NCBI GenBank assembly: GCA_947044365.1
Contig: OX345636.1
Coordinates: 16,231,115-16,295,114 of the forward strand
Reading direction: 5' to 3'
Length of the DNA stretch: 64,000 nt
Origin: Petrosia ficiformis
Lineage: Eukaryota; Porifera; Demospongiae; Haplosclerida; Petrosiidae
The notes under the pieces were generated by a model that made no database searches, was not told the origin of the DNA, and saw only the letters and a program-made list of their open reading frames with translations. Shown here piece by piece: positions 52,401 to 63,533 of this stretch; within the stretch, counting starts at the first letter, position 1; each line of letters begins with the position of its first letter. Both the position numbers and the translations under genes were made by a program.

Positions 52401-53095
52401 ATAAATATCATTATGCACCTATGATGCTGTTATAACTACTGCCACAGTAGCTTGACCTTGCAAGAAACTAAAAAAAATTGGTATAATGTAGTGATAGATC
52501 TACTTGCTTTTGTATGATGGTAATATGGGTACAAAACCTGGCATGCAATTTGCATACCAGGTTTAGTGCCCATATTTTTTAAATAATTAAACATTACTTA
52601 TTCATATGGGGTGTAGTGACAAAATAGTTAAACACATGAAGTATGAAATAACATAATACTCTACTTTATACTTGCTTTTGGAGTGAACCACACCTCATGC
52701 GTACATAGCTGCTATGCTACTGCTAATGTATTCTATGTGTCATTCACAAAATATTACATGTGTGTAATATTGTATACATCTTAATATTTTTTGTACTTTT
52801 AATACATGGGAATGAAAATATTGACCACAGTAATAATTAAATAACCACTTAAAAGTCATCTAATCATAACAAAATAGTTGCATACCTTTTGCAAACATAA
52901 TAACACTTAAATAGTTTCTTTATTTATTCTTACACAAGTATATCCATATCTTGAATATTTTTCATGCAGAAATGCTATATTCTCCCAACTGATTTCTCAA
53001 TTAATGGTGGAGAGTTGACACCTACCATGAAAATGAAACGTAATAAAATTTTGGAGAAGTACCAAGCCTATGTTGAGCAGATGTATGGGAAATAA
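49426..53095 (+). pseudogene. ACSBG partial copy 2 (exons 11, 12, 16, 17, 18)
   Basis: Exon counterparts: 49426-49480 (LVFRNVRQDLGLDDCKLC), 49997/8-50118 ([35 protein letters not shown]), 51472-51556 (KDDSGNPTDELDPCAVLVLD), 51858-51954 and 52970-53095 ([20 protein letters not shown], stop TAA). Splice sites are preserved. Exons 1-10 and 13-15 are absent; exons 13-15 total 383 nt, so joining exon 12 to 16 breaks the frame. Exon 17 has lost one base in an A-run (near 51898-51905), bringing a TGA into frame. The A10 lysine region is intact. It cannot make an active enzyme, but transcripts could exist by read-through splicing from the main gene. Confidence 0.92.
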
Positions 53096-54999
53096 ACTTT
53101 ATTTCTATGGAGAAAAACATATTTATATAAGGCTACATTTATTATTTATTATAATTTATGAAACTTCATATGCCATGTTATTGTTCTTGTTTATCAGGAA
53201 AAAACAAATTAATTTATTCAGATTATATGCTAACACAGGAGGAGGAGGATGACAAAAAGAACTATGATAGGTAATGTATTCAGATTAAACTAACAGCAAG
53301 CACCCTTCAATAAGTATTGTAGTCTGTAGTTATTATATTATATACAAAGAAATGAAATTATATAATTGTATCCACTATTGTGATCATCATTACTTAACTG
53401 AGGTTACATGTACAGAGTCAATAATAATAAGAGACTAACCAAAAATTGCTATTATTTATTATAAATGTACAATAGGGAATACTTTTAATTTTGTAATAAA
53501 TATACTATTACAATTAATTTTTTGGGGATTCAGGTGGTGGTATGTAGATCTACATAGATCAGAGCTGACATAATTAAACAAATAAATATAAAAGTAAAAA
53601 ACTATAATATCTATGTTATAAAATAATCTGTACCTAAAAGTGTCATGTGATATAGTCATGATCACAGGAATTAAATTATTATTATGTAATTATATAATGT
53701 TACATATGACATTACCCATTATAAATAAATTATATGCACACTGATCTACTAAGAAATAAAAAAAGCATCATGTATGTCCACACTCTTACCTAAGGAGGAG
53801 AAAATCTAATAATGATTATATGCATGCAAGTTTACACAATATTAGCGGATACATTTCTCCAACTCTTCTGTTGTTGTGCTTTAGGTATGGGATAGCTACC
53901 TAAAAATAATTACATCAGAGTTTCATCAAGAGTGGGGTGCCCTGAGATTTCTCCCTCCACAGTACTTCTTCACCCCATATTTTAATATTAGCTATCATAA
54001 CAACAATAATTAATGACAAGTAAGGTGTTTCTCCTTGTGAATAAGAAGAACATCATCATCTGCATGCCTTCTGGAGCTCCAAAAGCAATTGAAAACTCGG
54101 AGGGTCTATATAAAGCTTTAACGTTTCATGGGAGAACATCCCAAACCATAGGAGAAGTGCCGTTGTTTGTATAATCAATCGTTTACTTTCACCCTCCAGA
54201 AAAAAAAATTCCTGTAAGAAACCATGATGTGGTTTATATTTATATATATGACCTGTGTATTGCAATTAAACTATTTATCGTAATATAATTAAGTACATAC
54301 ATAGTTATACAAACAACTTTTTCTAAAAGGTTATTCAACTGGATTATAGAAGGTGAATAGGCTACTTTAGTAAAAATGAATACTGGCAAGTTGAGTTCTA
54401 CTTTTGTTGAGTTCTATATACTTTTGTGTATAATAATAAATGCAATTAGTAAGTGCTGAATGTCACCATGAAATATTAACAATTATTTGTACTTTATTAC
54501 CTTTCAGAATAGCTCCCCGCTAAAGGTAGGATATTGGCTTATACTCCCCATGGTCGAGACCATAACCTACCTCTATATAGCAGTGAGATGTCTGATTTAT
54601 ACCATGGTGACTAATGCAAGGGGTCTATTAGACAAAATAACGTAATTAAGCTTTCAAAGGGCAGTTTTTAAACAAGTCATATTTGTATTAATATTGACGA
54701 GACTATGACTGTCCTTCATGATTCTTGTCTTGATTAAATGAGTCTTTATTAATTACAGATTTGCATTTCAAAGTTGCTTTATATATAATAGAAACTCCAC
54801 AATGTTTTGGCCTTATGGCCATGGAATCTTGTGGATTGACTGTCTGTTGTGATCCTTGAAATAGAAATATGTATTCAACAAGGGCATTATGCATCAAAAC
54901 ATATGCACAAGTGCAGCACAACACACATTAACATAAAAGTTATTGATGCTGAGCTCACACCTTTGATTTAACAATATTTTATATTCTATAATAGTCCAT
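53096..54999. other. Spacer between copies 2 and 3, no gene seen
   Basis: AT-rich sequence with numerous stops. No exon or transposon termini recognised. Confidence 0.55.
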
Positions 55000-55012
55000 A
55001 AAGGTTCCATAC

Positions 55013-55016
55013 TGTT

Positions 55017-55053
<37 letters not shown>

Positions 55054-55160
55054 ATGTTGTTAGAGGATGTCCCATCGGCTACTGAAAGCTGGTCTACCTA
55101 GGAGACCTCATAATAATTATGACAATAACAATAACAATACAGAGTAAAGAAAATTAGTAT
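55013..55160. repeat. (ATTTTT)n tract and retroposon-like tail
   Basis: 55013-55053 repeats TTTTTATTTTT. It is followed by GATGTCCCATCGGCTACTGA, CTGGTCTACCTAGGAGACCT and an (ATAACA)n tail, the layout of the 3' end of an L2/CR1-like retroposon or SINE. The family is a guess. Confidence 0.4.
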
Positions 55161-56214
55161 TTATAACAGACCAACAGTAAGCAAAGTATAAAACGGACAA
55201 GAAAGTAAATTAAGCAAACATAAGATACAATAGACCATTGTAACAAAACATAAGTCTTACAAATTACACATATATCTTATAAAAACCTATACACCCGAAA
55301 AAGTAAATGAGTATTTGTAAAAGTCTGTTTTAACAGTACCCAGATGATAGGGTGCTCCAGTGGTTGATACCCATAAGGGTATAACAGAAAATGTAGAGAT
55401 ACACCTATCTTTTGATATCCATTGTAGTAAATACATCAGTAAAGACAACAATTAACAGTGATATCAACTACAGACTCAACCCAGTTTCAAAGAAACTTTG
55501 GGTTTTAAATTGAAAGATCAAAAGTTTTTATGACAACCTAATATCCTTTTCAGTTTTTGTAACAAAGCTAATGATCATTACTTGTTTCTATATTACAATC
55601 ATCCCTAACATGATCATCATTCACAGGTACATTATATTCATAATCTCATGACAGTATTTAATAGGGACAGCATACATCCTTCACTTCATATTCTTTTCCT
55701 TAAGTAAATTGAACGATACTTGAGTTTCTAGCTAAGAATGTTTGCTCGTTTGAGTGGTTTCTATATTGTTAACATTTAGAAAGCAAATCCAGTAGCCCAA
55801 TGATGAAATATGGGTGTAACTTGAAAATGTGCATTTCCTCCTGGTCATGAAAAAAAGCAACATATCGTAATAATAACTATTAAATAATCTATGCAAATCC
55901 TAGCCCTACATATATAAGCTTATATATTAAAGATCATTGATGTGACTCAATTCTTGTTCTAATGTATACAGCTAATGTGCATGCATGCATGCCTCATACA
56001 TATACTGCATTTTGTCAGTTTTAAAAGAGAAATCACAGAAATGATGAATCTAGCAGTCCCAACGTGCTACTGTAAGTTTATACTATAACTGTACCTGAAA
56101 TTTCTTTTTTGGTCTTTCGAGAATCCATGAGGATAAGTACCTTCTCTTTTAATTAAGTAATCAAAAATCGCCTTGAAATTATCCATAAGTCTGACTCAAC
56201 ACATAAGCCGAAAT

Positions 56215-56420
56215 TACAGCGGGGGTCCAAAGACTGAGACAGGGGTCCAAGAAAAAATTAGTATTATTGGACCGGGGGTCCAAACGTAGAGGGGGGTCCA
56301 AACATCCTCCGACACTGGGATAGAAAAGTCAACTCGATTGACCGGACTCTTTCCCCCTGCCCCGCCGTCGCGTCAATCTCAAAAAGGGGAGGAGTCTGGG
56401 TCGCGAGACTAGCCCACCCA
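56215..56420. other. GC-rich island with repeated GGGGTCCAA
   Basis: GGGGTCCAA occurs at about 56222, 56242, 56276 and 56294, followed by a CG-rich stretch (CCCCGCCGTCGCGTC). It contrasts sharply with the AT-rich surroundings. No ORF or termini recognised. Confidence 0.5.
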
Positions 56421-56544
56421 GAGAAACTAAGGTAATAAGAGCTCATCGTGGAACAGAGGTACAAAAAATATATAGAACAATAAAATATGTGAATTGTGTA
56501 TGAGTAATAAATTTGTTACCTAAACGTACTGACTAACTTCATGT

Positions 56545-56584
<40 letters not shown>

Positions 56585-56953
56585 TATTGTTTAATTTTAG
56601 ATTAACTTTTTAGGTCTTGTTTTTGTTTGATCCACTCCAGTAGAGTCATGATGTATTACAATAACAAAGTAGCCAATGAGCTCGTACATTCTATATAGAC
56701 AGTGGCAGTGTTTTTTAATTTTTTTATTAATAATACAAGAGGTCTTCTTAGATAACTGTTATGTTAGATCTATTTAGACCATTTGCCTCATTCCTTTCTA
56801 TTCTGGATCCATATCAGCCACCCTTTTAATTAACTAATTATTAGGGATGAGGGATATACATGTATATCCATTATATCATGACAGGACTAATTGATACATG
56901 TACACATGTACATGTATATATCTCATAATAATTATATATTACTATAGTTACAG

Positions 56954-57049
56954 GCCCAGTTCATTTCACAATGTATATCTGAAATGAAGAAGGATCTAAA
57001 ACATGGTAATATTGCTAATAAAGCAAATGCCATCTCTAAACTTGCTTAT
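56954..57049 (+). CDS. Orphan exon resembling AP-3 complex subunit delta
   Basis: A 96-nt open block with consensus acceptor (TATAGTTACAG) and donor (GTAAGT), phase 0 at both ends. It reads AQFISQCISEMKKDLKHGNI followed by ANKANAISKLAY. This resembles the N-terminal part of AP-3 delta adaptin (in animals YISQCIDEIKQELKQDNIAVKAN-like), a vesicle coat subunit for endosome-to-lysosome traffic. No neighbouring exon of that gene was found within about 700 bp downstream (57050-57790) or in the spacer upstream, so it is either a fragment carried here by duplication or part of a gene with exons outside the window. Confidence 0.55.
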
Positions 57050-58895
57050 GTAAGTACATGTAATTATACATAATAATTATAATATTATTGATAGAGTACT
57101 TTGTAGTATTTACAATAGTTCAGTTACACTCCAATTGCATAATTATTATGATCCAGATCTATTCTTACATTGCTTTCCATAGTGTTGAATCTAATTTTGT
57201 ATTATATGCACAATGTAAATATGCTTGTGTTACATGTACATGTAACACAAGATACATAAAAAGTTAACTTAAGGAAGATTTTGCTATCAACTGAAATAAA
57301 ACTGTCAAAGACTGAGTGGCTGGTGCTATCAACTGAACTCAATTCAAAATCTATTTTGAATACAAGAAGTGCAGAAAAAAACGAATATTTTTATTCTATA
57401 TGTCTTATATTTTAGTCTCTGTTTTATCTCAAAGAAAAAAGAAAGGTCCTCAATGAGTCCAGTGAAAACAGTTCAATGTATGCCTATGCAAAATGCTTGA
57501 ATGTGTGCAAACATTTTCACAGTATTTTATATGTACATGTAGGCAGAGCTTGAAAATAACTTTACATGGCAAAAATGCTTTGAGTCTTCGACCTAGTGCT
57601 TGATGAATTACCTCTGATTTGATGCAGTGCCTTACTAGTGATAGCCTTGATGCTGTAGCAGTGTTGTTTAGTTGTTCCCAGGTGTTTCTCAAGTCTGGAA
57701 ATAGTAATCGTGATATAAATTGTCAACTTTACAAACCAAAAGATTTTACTAAAACGTCTTGTTGTTTTTGTTCTGGGATAATTTAAAGTAAGTAAAAAGA
57801 CAAAGCATAAACTTTTATTGTTGTATATTGATGTTACAAATATCATTTGTAGTAATAGATTCCAGATCTTGACATATACAGTGAACTAACTTCCACACTG
57901 ACCTTGCTTTGTGTCACATCTCTTTACAAATTCTACTTAACAATCCACCCACCATATCATCTCATAGTCTCCCACTCACGTATGTATGCATCGGATAATG
58001 TGTTATTATAATTATGGTTGACATGCTTTTGGGAAAACACCATGGATCAAAGTATTTGCATAAAACATGATTTGCAGACATGGTCACAAGTACTGTGTAT
58101 AATTAATTTAAGGTGCATAATTATATGCAATCATGTAGTTTGGTCAAACTTTGTATTAAAATGAAGTACTATGTGTAAGTATGCACAATACATGTACATA
58201 TACTGTCCAATATACATGTATAATGGTTGTGAATATTCATTTATTTTAGGAACGAAATTTGCTTATTTTCAGGAAAAGTGTATTTTAACAGTTACATGTA
58301 CTCTTATCAATATTAGTATTAGCTCACTGTTTTGTTGTAAATAGCTGCTATACACGGTAGATGTTTGTAACAGCAGCCTTTGTGCTTTTGTTGTCTGTTT
58401 GTACTTTACTAGCCTAGAAAGACAGTAAAGCACAACAACAGACTTGAGGCTACTTACCAGTTATAGATTTTTCCAGATAGAGTACTTGCTTCTTTTAGTA
58501 AGCCTAATATACATACATGTAATTAAACTATAACTAAACTAAAGTTTGAGAAAGGAGGCATACTATAACTATAACTAAAAATATTCATTTTTGTCAAACT
58601 AAAGCAACACAAATTAAAATATTACTTTACATTTTTTATGGTTTTTGTTATGAACTAAGTTTCTCCATTAGTCATGAATCAAACATGGTCCTTTTGTTTT
58701 TGTTATAGTGTTCAGGTGCAGCTCCATTACCTCGTGCAGTTGCAGAGTTTTTCTTTAATTTTTATATACCCATTTGTCAGTTATATGGAATGTCAGAATC
58801 AACTGGTATTGCTTGTATGAATGCACCAGGTATGTTATACTTTATATATAAATACATGTACAAGATATGAGTGAGAAGAACAGGGATACTGTATA

Positions 58896-58931
<36 letters not shown>

Positions 58932-58932
<1 letters not shown>

Positions 58933-59033
58933 AGGTTATATCACAGCACGAGTGCTATATCACATTTATAATAACCGAGCCCGAGGGCGAGGTTTTTATA
59001 AATCTGATATAGCACAAGTGGCTGTGATATAAC
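58932..59033. mobile_element. ~100-bp foldback element
   Basis: Arms starting GGTTATATCACAGC and ending GCTGTGATATAACC pair over about 48 bp each with a few mismatches; centre GAGCCCGAGGGCGAGG. The related main-gene sequence (35180-35230) lacks it, so it inserted into the TA tract of copy 3 only, with about 230 bp of further new sequence to 59265. Confidence 0.75.
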
Positions 59034-59775
59034 CAATATATATCACGAAAGACAAAACCTTTGTTGATGTCTGATGCTTCTCCTACCTTTTTGTCAGCAC
59101 TTTGGAGAAGGTAAGCGTTGTTTTCTTGTAGTCTGTTTCGACGGCAGGTGCTATACATGTATCTGACCGCAGTGCTATATCTGCTGACCACAGTGCTATA
59201 TCTTATATATATCCCTGTGGTTTACTTTGATGTTTCGCCGTATCGGGATATATATATATATATATATATAACAGTAAATGAGCATGGATCAGAGTATAGT
59301 CTTTGCAATTTATTAATGATTTTTATTTAATGTGTGTGGTCTCCATGTTATATCCTATAACAGAGTATAGCACTCGGGAAAAAAAAGGTAATTTGTTTTA
59401 ATCTTTCAGTAAGGGTTTGCACTCTTAAAAAAAAAAAGCATAGAGACCACCATGAAATAGAAGGAGGAAGGAGATTGATGTTAGTCAAAGAATGATCTTT
59501 CCAAGTGCTTACTGTTAGACCACATTTTAAACCACCGATTTTGTGATCTATAAAAAAAATCGTTTTTTTGTGGAAACATACATAATTTGTCAATTAACAA
59601 AACACATTCTGAACAAGTGTAAATACAACATTAGTTGAGCATAGCGTTGCGTTTTAACACATCCGTGGTCAGCGCTCTGAACGTAAAATGTGAAAAACGT
59701 TTTACAATTTATCGTAAACATGAACAGGCGATAACGTCACGTTAGTTAATTAACCTTTAAACTACACTCCTAAAC

Positions 59776-60950
59776 ATGGCTGCCCTTAGTTCCAGTGAAG
59801 ACGAGTTAGCCACGGTGATTGTTTCTGCTATTATACATCAAAGAAGGCGACGAAAGCTTCCTAAAAGATTTTGGGTACGTCCTATATTCACGAAAAGACG
59901 ACAGCAAGGAGAATATCACAATTTATTACAAGAAATGAGGCTGTCAGACGAGAATAGTCACTTCAGATACTTGAGGATGTCTAAAGAGCGGTTTGACTCA
60001 TTGCTATCACAGGTAAAGACTAATAAATCTTTTTAAAACATTCTTTATGGTGTGTAAGTGTTTTAACGTAGCATGAGAGATGGGCATGGTAAAGGTCAAG
60101 ATTAGATAATGCATAGTGAAGCAAATGCATTATTTACCTTAACTGTGATATGAATTTCAAGGTCGAACCATCACTAATTAAGCGTCACTACAGTAGTACC
60201 TCTCGTCCACCAATCAGTCCAGCAGAAAAATTAACCCTCACTCTTAGATATTTAACCACAGGTGTTTCACAGATCAGTAAAAAGCCTTTTATTGTGGAAT
60301 GACTAATATCTGAAGTGTTTTTCTTGTTACGATAGATGCGCAGTTTCTATTATAGGTTTTTTACTAGTGGACATAGGAGAAGCTGGTCACCAAAGTGATG
60401 GCGGGATTCTGTCCAACTCATCATTTGGTCAGGCACTGGATAATGACCTACTTTTTATTCCAAAGCCATTAGCACTACCTAATACCACAGAGCCTCCTCT
60501 TCCATATGTCATTGTAAGGGATGAGGCATTTCCTCTGAAAGTCAACATGCTACGTCCCTACCCCGGACGATATTTGCCTGGTACGAAAATTCATATATAA
60601 AAAAATCTTTGTTAAATTTTTTGTATCATGTAGAGGATCCAGCTATATTTAACTATAGGCTTAGTAGAGCCAGACGCATAATTGAGAATACTTTTGGAAT
60701 TCTGGCTTCAAGATGGAGGATATTTCGGCATCCAATAATTGCTCAACCGAAACGAGTTGAAGTGTATACAAAGGCTCTACACAATTACCCCCAAACAACT
60801 GAATCATCAGTATATTGTCCACCAGGTTTTGTAGATGGTGAAGATGGCTCAAAGAATGTTGTTGAAGGTAGTTGGAGAGGTGAAGATTCTTCTGGCTTCA
60901 CCCCAATTTCTCAAGTCAGTAGCAACAGGTATGTGACAGCTTTAAAATGA
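59776..60950 (+). pseudogene. HARBI1-like transposase, internally deleted
   Basis: Exon 1, 59776-60012: MAALSSSEDELATVIVSAII, then RRRRKLPKRFWVRPIF and HFRYLRMSKERFDSLLSQ, the N-terminal region of Harbinger nucleases; donor GTAAAG. Exon 2 from 60162: VEPSLIKRHYSSTSRPPISP, AEKLTLTLRYLTTG, then frame loss. The middle of the protein, with the start of the DDE domain, is deleted. The frame resumes at about 60367 (DIGEAGHQSDGGILSNSSFG, RDEAFPLKVNMLRPYPGR) and, after a shift, at 60633 (FNYRLSRARRIIENTFGILA, the Glu-containing helix). It is inactive. Confidence 0.88.
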
Positions 60951-61169
60951 CTCCCTCTAGTGCCATTTAGTTAACCAAGTAATTATGTTTTAGATACTCT
61001 AGAACAGTCGCTGATGTCAGGGACTGTTATAAAAACTACTTTAACAGTAAAGAAGGAGAGGTGTCCTTGCAATACAGCCATGTTCAGCGAACAAATTAAA
61101 ATTTATAGATTCATTAATAATATCATAACAATTCAAACCAATTTTTTCAATCATTACAAATAATCAAGA

Positions 61170-62272
61170 TTAATCATTAAATGAATCAGTGTCATGGTTG
61201 TTGTAATAGTTTGTAGGAATTGAGGGGGAATACGACATGGGTGGAGTCGAATAGTGGATGTTACCATGAGACGTAAATTCTGGAGGAAATTCTACATCTG
61301 TAAGAACTTGTTGGATTCTTAGCTTAGCAATTGCTTTTTGCCGAGTAGTATATCAACGCAAAGTTGCTGCTATTTGCTGGCCAAAATGTTCTTCCTTATC
61401 ATCTATAACTTTTGGCCCCTTCTCTTGTAAAGAATGAAGACCCTTTACGAGTAATTCATCAATGTCCCCTGTTCGAACCCTCTTTTTCCTTGATGAAGTT
61501 ACGGATTTATCAGATGGTGGAATGGGAGTACTAGAGGATTGTGAACATGATGTACTAATTGTATCAGGAACTGAGCCTTCTGATGGAGAGTTGGAATTTG
61601 AAATGTTTATTTCATCTAGAGAGTTCCTCTCATCTGTTCCACTTCAATAAAACATATCATCATCTTAATGAATCAATAATACTTTTAGTCAGTAAACATA
61701 CCTTCCATCCTTATAAACAGTATCACCTTGACTCCTGCCATTCAGTTGAATCTCATCAGTAACACAGATTTGTGAACTGGTCTCATTATCATTAACAAAG
61801 TTACTCGATGTGCTAAAATGAAATTAGAGCTATGATATATATATTATAATTATATATATATATATATAGTATATACATGTATATATATTATATCAAGACA
61901 CAACAAGTCGATCTCACTTGCGTTCTATGCTTCACTGTAATAAAAGTCATCTGGTTGAACAAATGCCAACATGACACATAAACGGGTCCTTCATCTCCAG
62001 TTTTCCTTTTTTTCACTTTCTTTATTTCTCTTACAAATTTATTTCTTAATCCCTTCCATTTCGTACTACAATCATCAACAGTACAGCCCTTCACCAACCT
62101 ATTGTAATTCAGTACACTAATTATTCAACTATATAGTCGTTGTATCAAACTTTACTTTCAATGCAACCGCCTTCCAAGCATTTTACTTCGCTCTTAAGTC
62201 CTTATAAGCACGAGCAGAAACTGGCCAAAGGCAAGGAAACTCCCGGACAGCTTCAATCAGTCTTTCTTCCAT
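61170..62272 (-). pseudogene. MADF (Myb/SANT-like) protein of the Harbinger element
   Basis: Exon A 62272-62156: MEERLIEAVREFPCLWPVSA, RAYKDLRAK, then an in-frame TAA where the family has Lys, then NAWKAVALK and a GTAAAG donor. Exon B about 62100-61900: LVKGCTVDDCSTKWKGLRNK, FVREIKKVKKRKTGDEG, WHLFNQMTF. A C-terminal part at about 61640-61170 is Ser-rich with KKRVRTGDIDELLVKG, HFGQQIAATLR and IQQVLTDVEFPPEF. Such proteins help Harbinger transposases bind the element ends. The nonsense codon marks it as decayed. Confidence 0.75.
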
Positions 62273-62629
62273 GACTATACCATACACGTGACAACGGGTA
62301 CCACGAGCTCAGTGAATTTTGATTGGATGGACGTTGAAAAGCTGACGCTGGAATAGAATGCGACTCTAATGTATCGTAACGTTGCGCTATGCACATTCAC
62401 TCGTATGTTGTTCGTTTACAATATGACGTTGGGCGTTCGCTACGCTCTGCTAGACGCTACGCTCAGCTAATGTCGTATTGTAAATGCGCCTTAATAAAAC
62501 CATGTTTGAATGCTGGTACATGTAGTTAGTTGTCTTTCCATCTTAAATTTATACTTAACAATGTAAAAATCTTCTAATGGTAAGCATAATTATATACACA
62601 TACAAAAACATATCCTTACCTTCTCTAAG

Positions 62630-63046
62630 TGATTATTTATGGTGTACGATTTTGGCCTTAAACTCATACTTTACATGAGAATGAGGCCAATGAAAACTCA
62701 GTACAGCTGTTATCTGCTTTTTATCATTCACTTCTATATTCTCTACTCTTTTCACACCATGCTGATCCATTGTCCAAGTGGTTGAAGGCTCAATTTTTAT
62801 ACCCATCTAATCCCAGTTCAGTATGAGCTGAGCAGGAATGTCTTCCTTTTTTACTGTACTTACTACCTTATCCAAAAAGGACTTCTTTAGCTCTGCAAAA
62901 TTAGTAATTGTATACTTGCTCTTAGAAGTAGTAGCTTTTCTTTTGACAAACTTCATTCTCTTAAATAGAGAATAAGCCCAGTGTCTATTGAGATGAATGT
63001 GTCCACTAAATTCTACTAGTTCGTAAAAAAAAATATCGTTGCTCAT
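62630..63046 (-). pseudogene. pogo/Tigger-like DDE transposase relic
   Basis: Minus strand: HIHLNRHWAYSLFKRMKFVK, then ELKKSFLDKVVSTVKKEDIP and AQLILNWD with the first catalytic Asp, directly followed by an in-frame TAG where Gln is expected (WDQTGIK). The frame then continues MGIKIEPSTTWTMDQHGVKR and QITAVLSFHWPHSHVKYEF. The last part is shared by copy 2 (51080-51160) and the main gene's intron (42660-42740). Confidence 0.8.
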
Positions 63047-63331
63047 ATTAATCGTTATTGACTTTATTTCATGTGTACAATTGTCGTTGTTTGCTATACA
63101 AAAGAATTATTTTTAACAGTGAATATATTCCGATTTATGGTATTTTTTCTGATGGGTACACATAGTAGATAAACACATACATGAAATGACAGTATATAGT
63201 GAATACTAGTGATACTATAGTTATGGTGTGTATGTGTGTGGTTCAGTGACTACAGATTGTGGTGAAGCTATGTTCTCACACTTGTCATTCCCTATAAAAA
63301 GTGCCTGAATAGTGAGCATCTTATCAATATG

Positions 63332-63533
63332 CAGGGCGGGTCTACAGGGGGGGAGGGAGTTCAATTGCCCCCCCTAAGTTTTTGTTTGTATGAAAATTAG
63401 GATAATCTATTATTTCGCATAGCACGGTAGGCCTAAATTAAATGACCACACCCCTCATGAATAATTAATAGCCAAAAAACTATTTCACGTGCCGAGTTTG
63501 CCCTACCTTACAAAATGTCTAGACCCGCCCCTG
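63332..63533. mobile_element. 202-bp hAT-type MITE
   Basis: Ends CAGGGCGGGTCTA and, inverted from the right, CAGGGGCGGGTCTA. Perfect 8-bp target duplication TCAATATG (63324-63331, 63534-63541). Copy 2 keeps the uninterrupted site AATCAATATGTGTTTCAGTT at 51343-51362. Confidence 0.96.

Larger units (their letters stand above)
59623..62491. mobile_element. PIF/Harbinger element, 2.9 kb
   Basis: Carries a HARBI1-like transposase (plus) and a MADF protein (minus), convergent as is usual for the superfamily. The left end ACATTAGTTGAGCATAGCG matches the inverted right end ACATTAGCTGAGCGTAGCG. The right end extends 12 bp further (AGGCGCATTTAC), so the left terminus is trimmed. TAA flanks both sides, and copy 2 has the empty site GTGTAATAAAACC near 50928-50940. 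Confidence 0.9.

Noticed and set aside
49426..53095. Copy 2 as a functional second ACSBG gene
   Set aside because: No exons 1-10 or 13-15, frame break at the 12-16 junction and a frameshift in exon 17.
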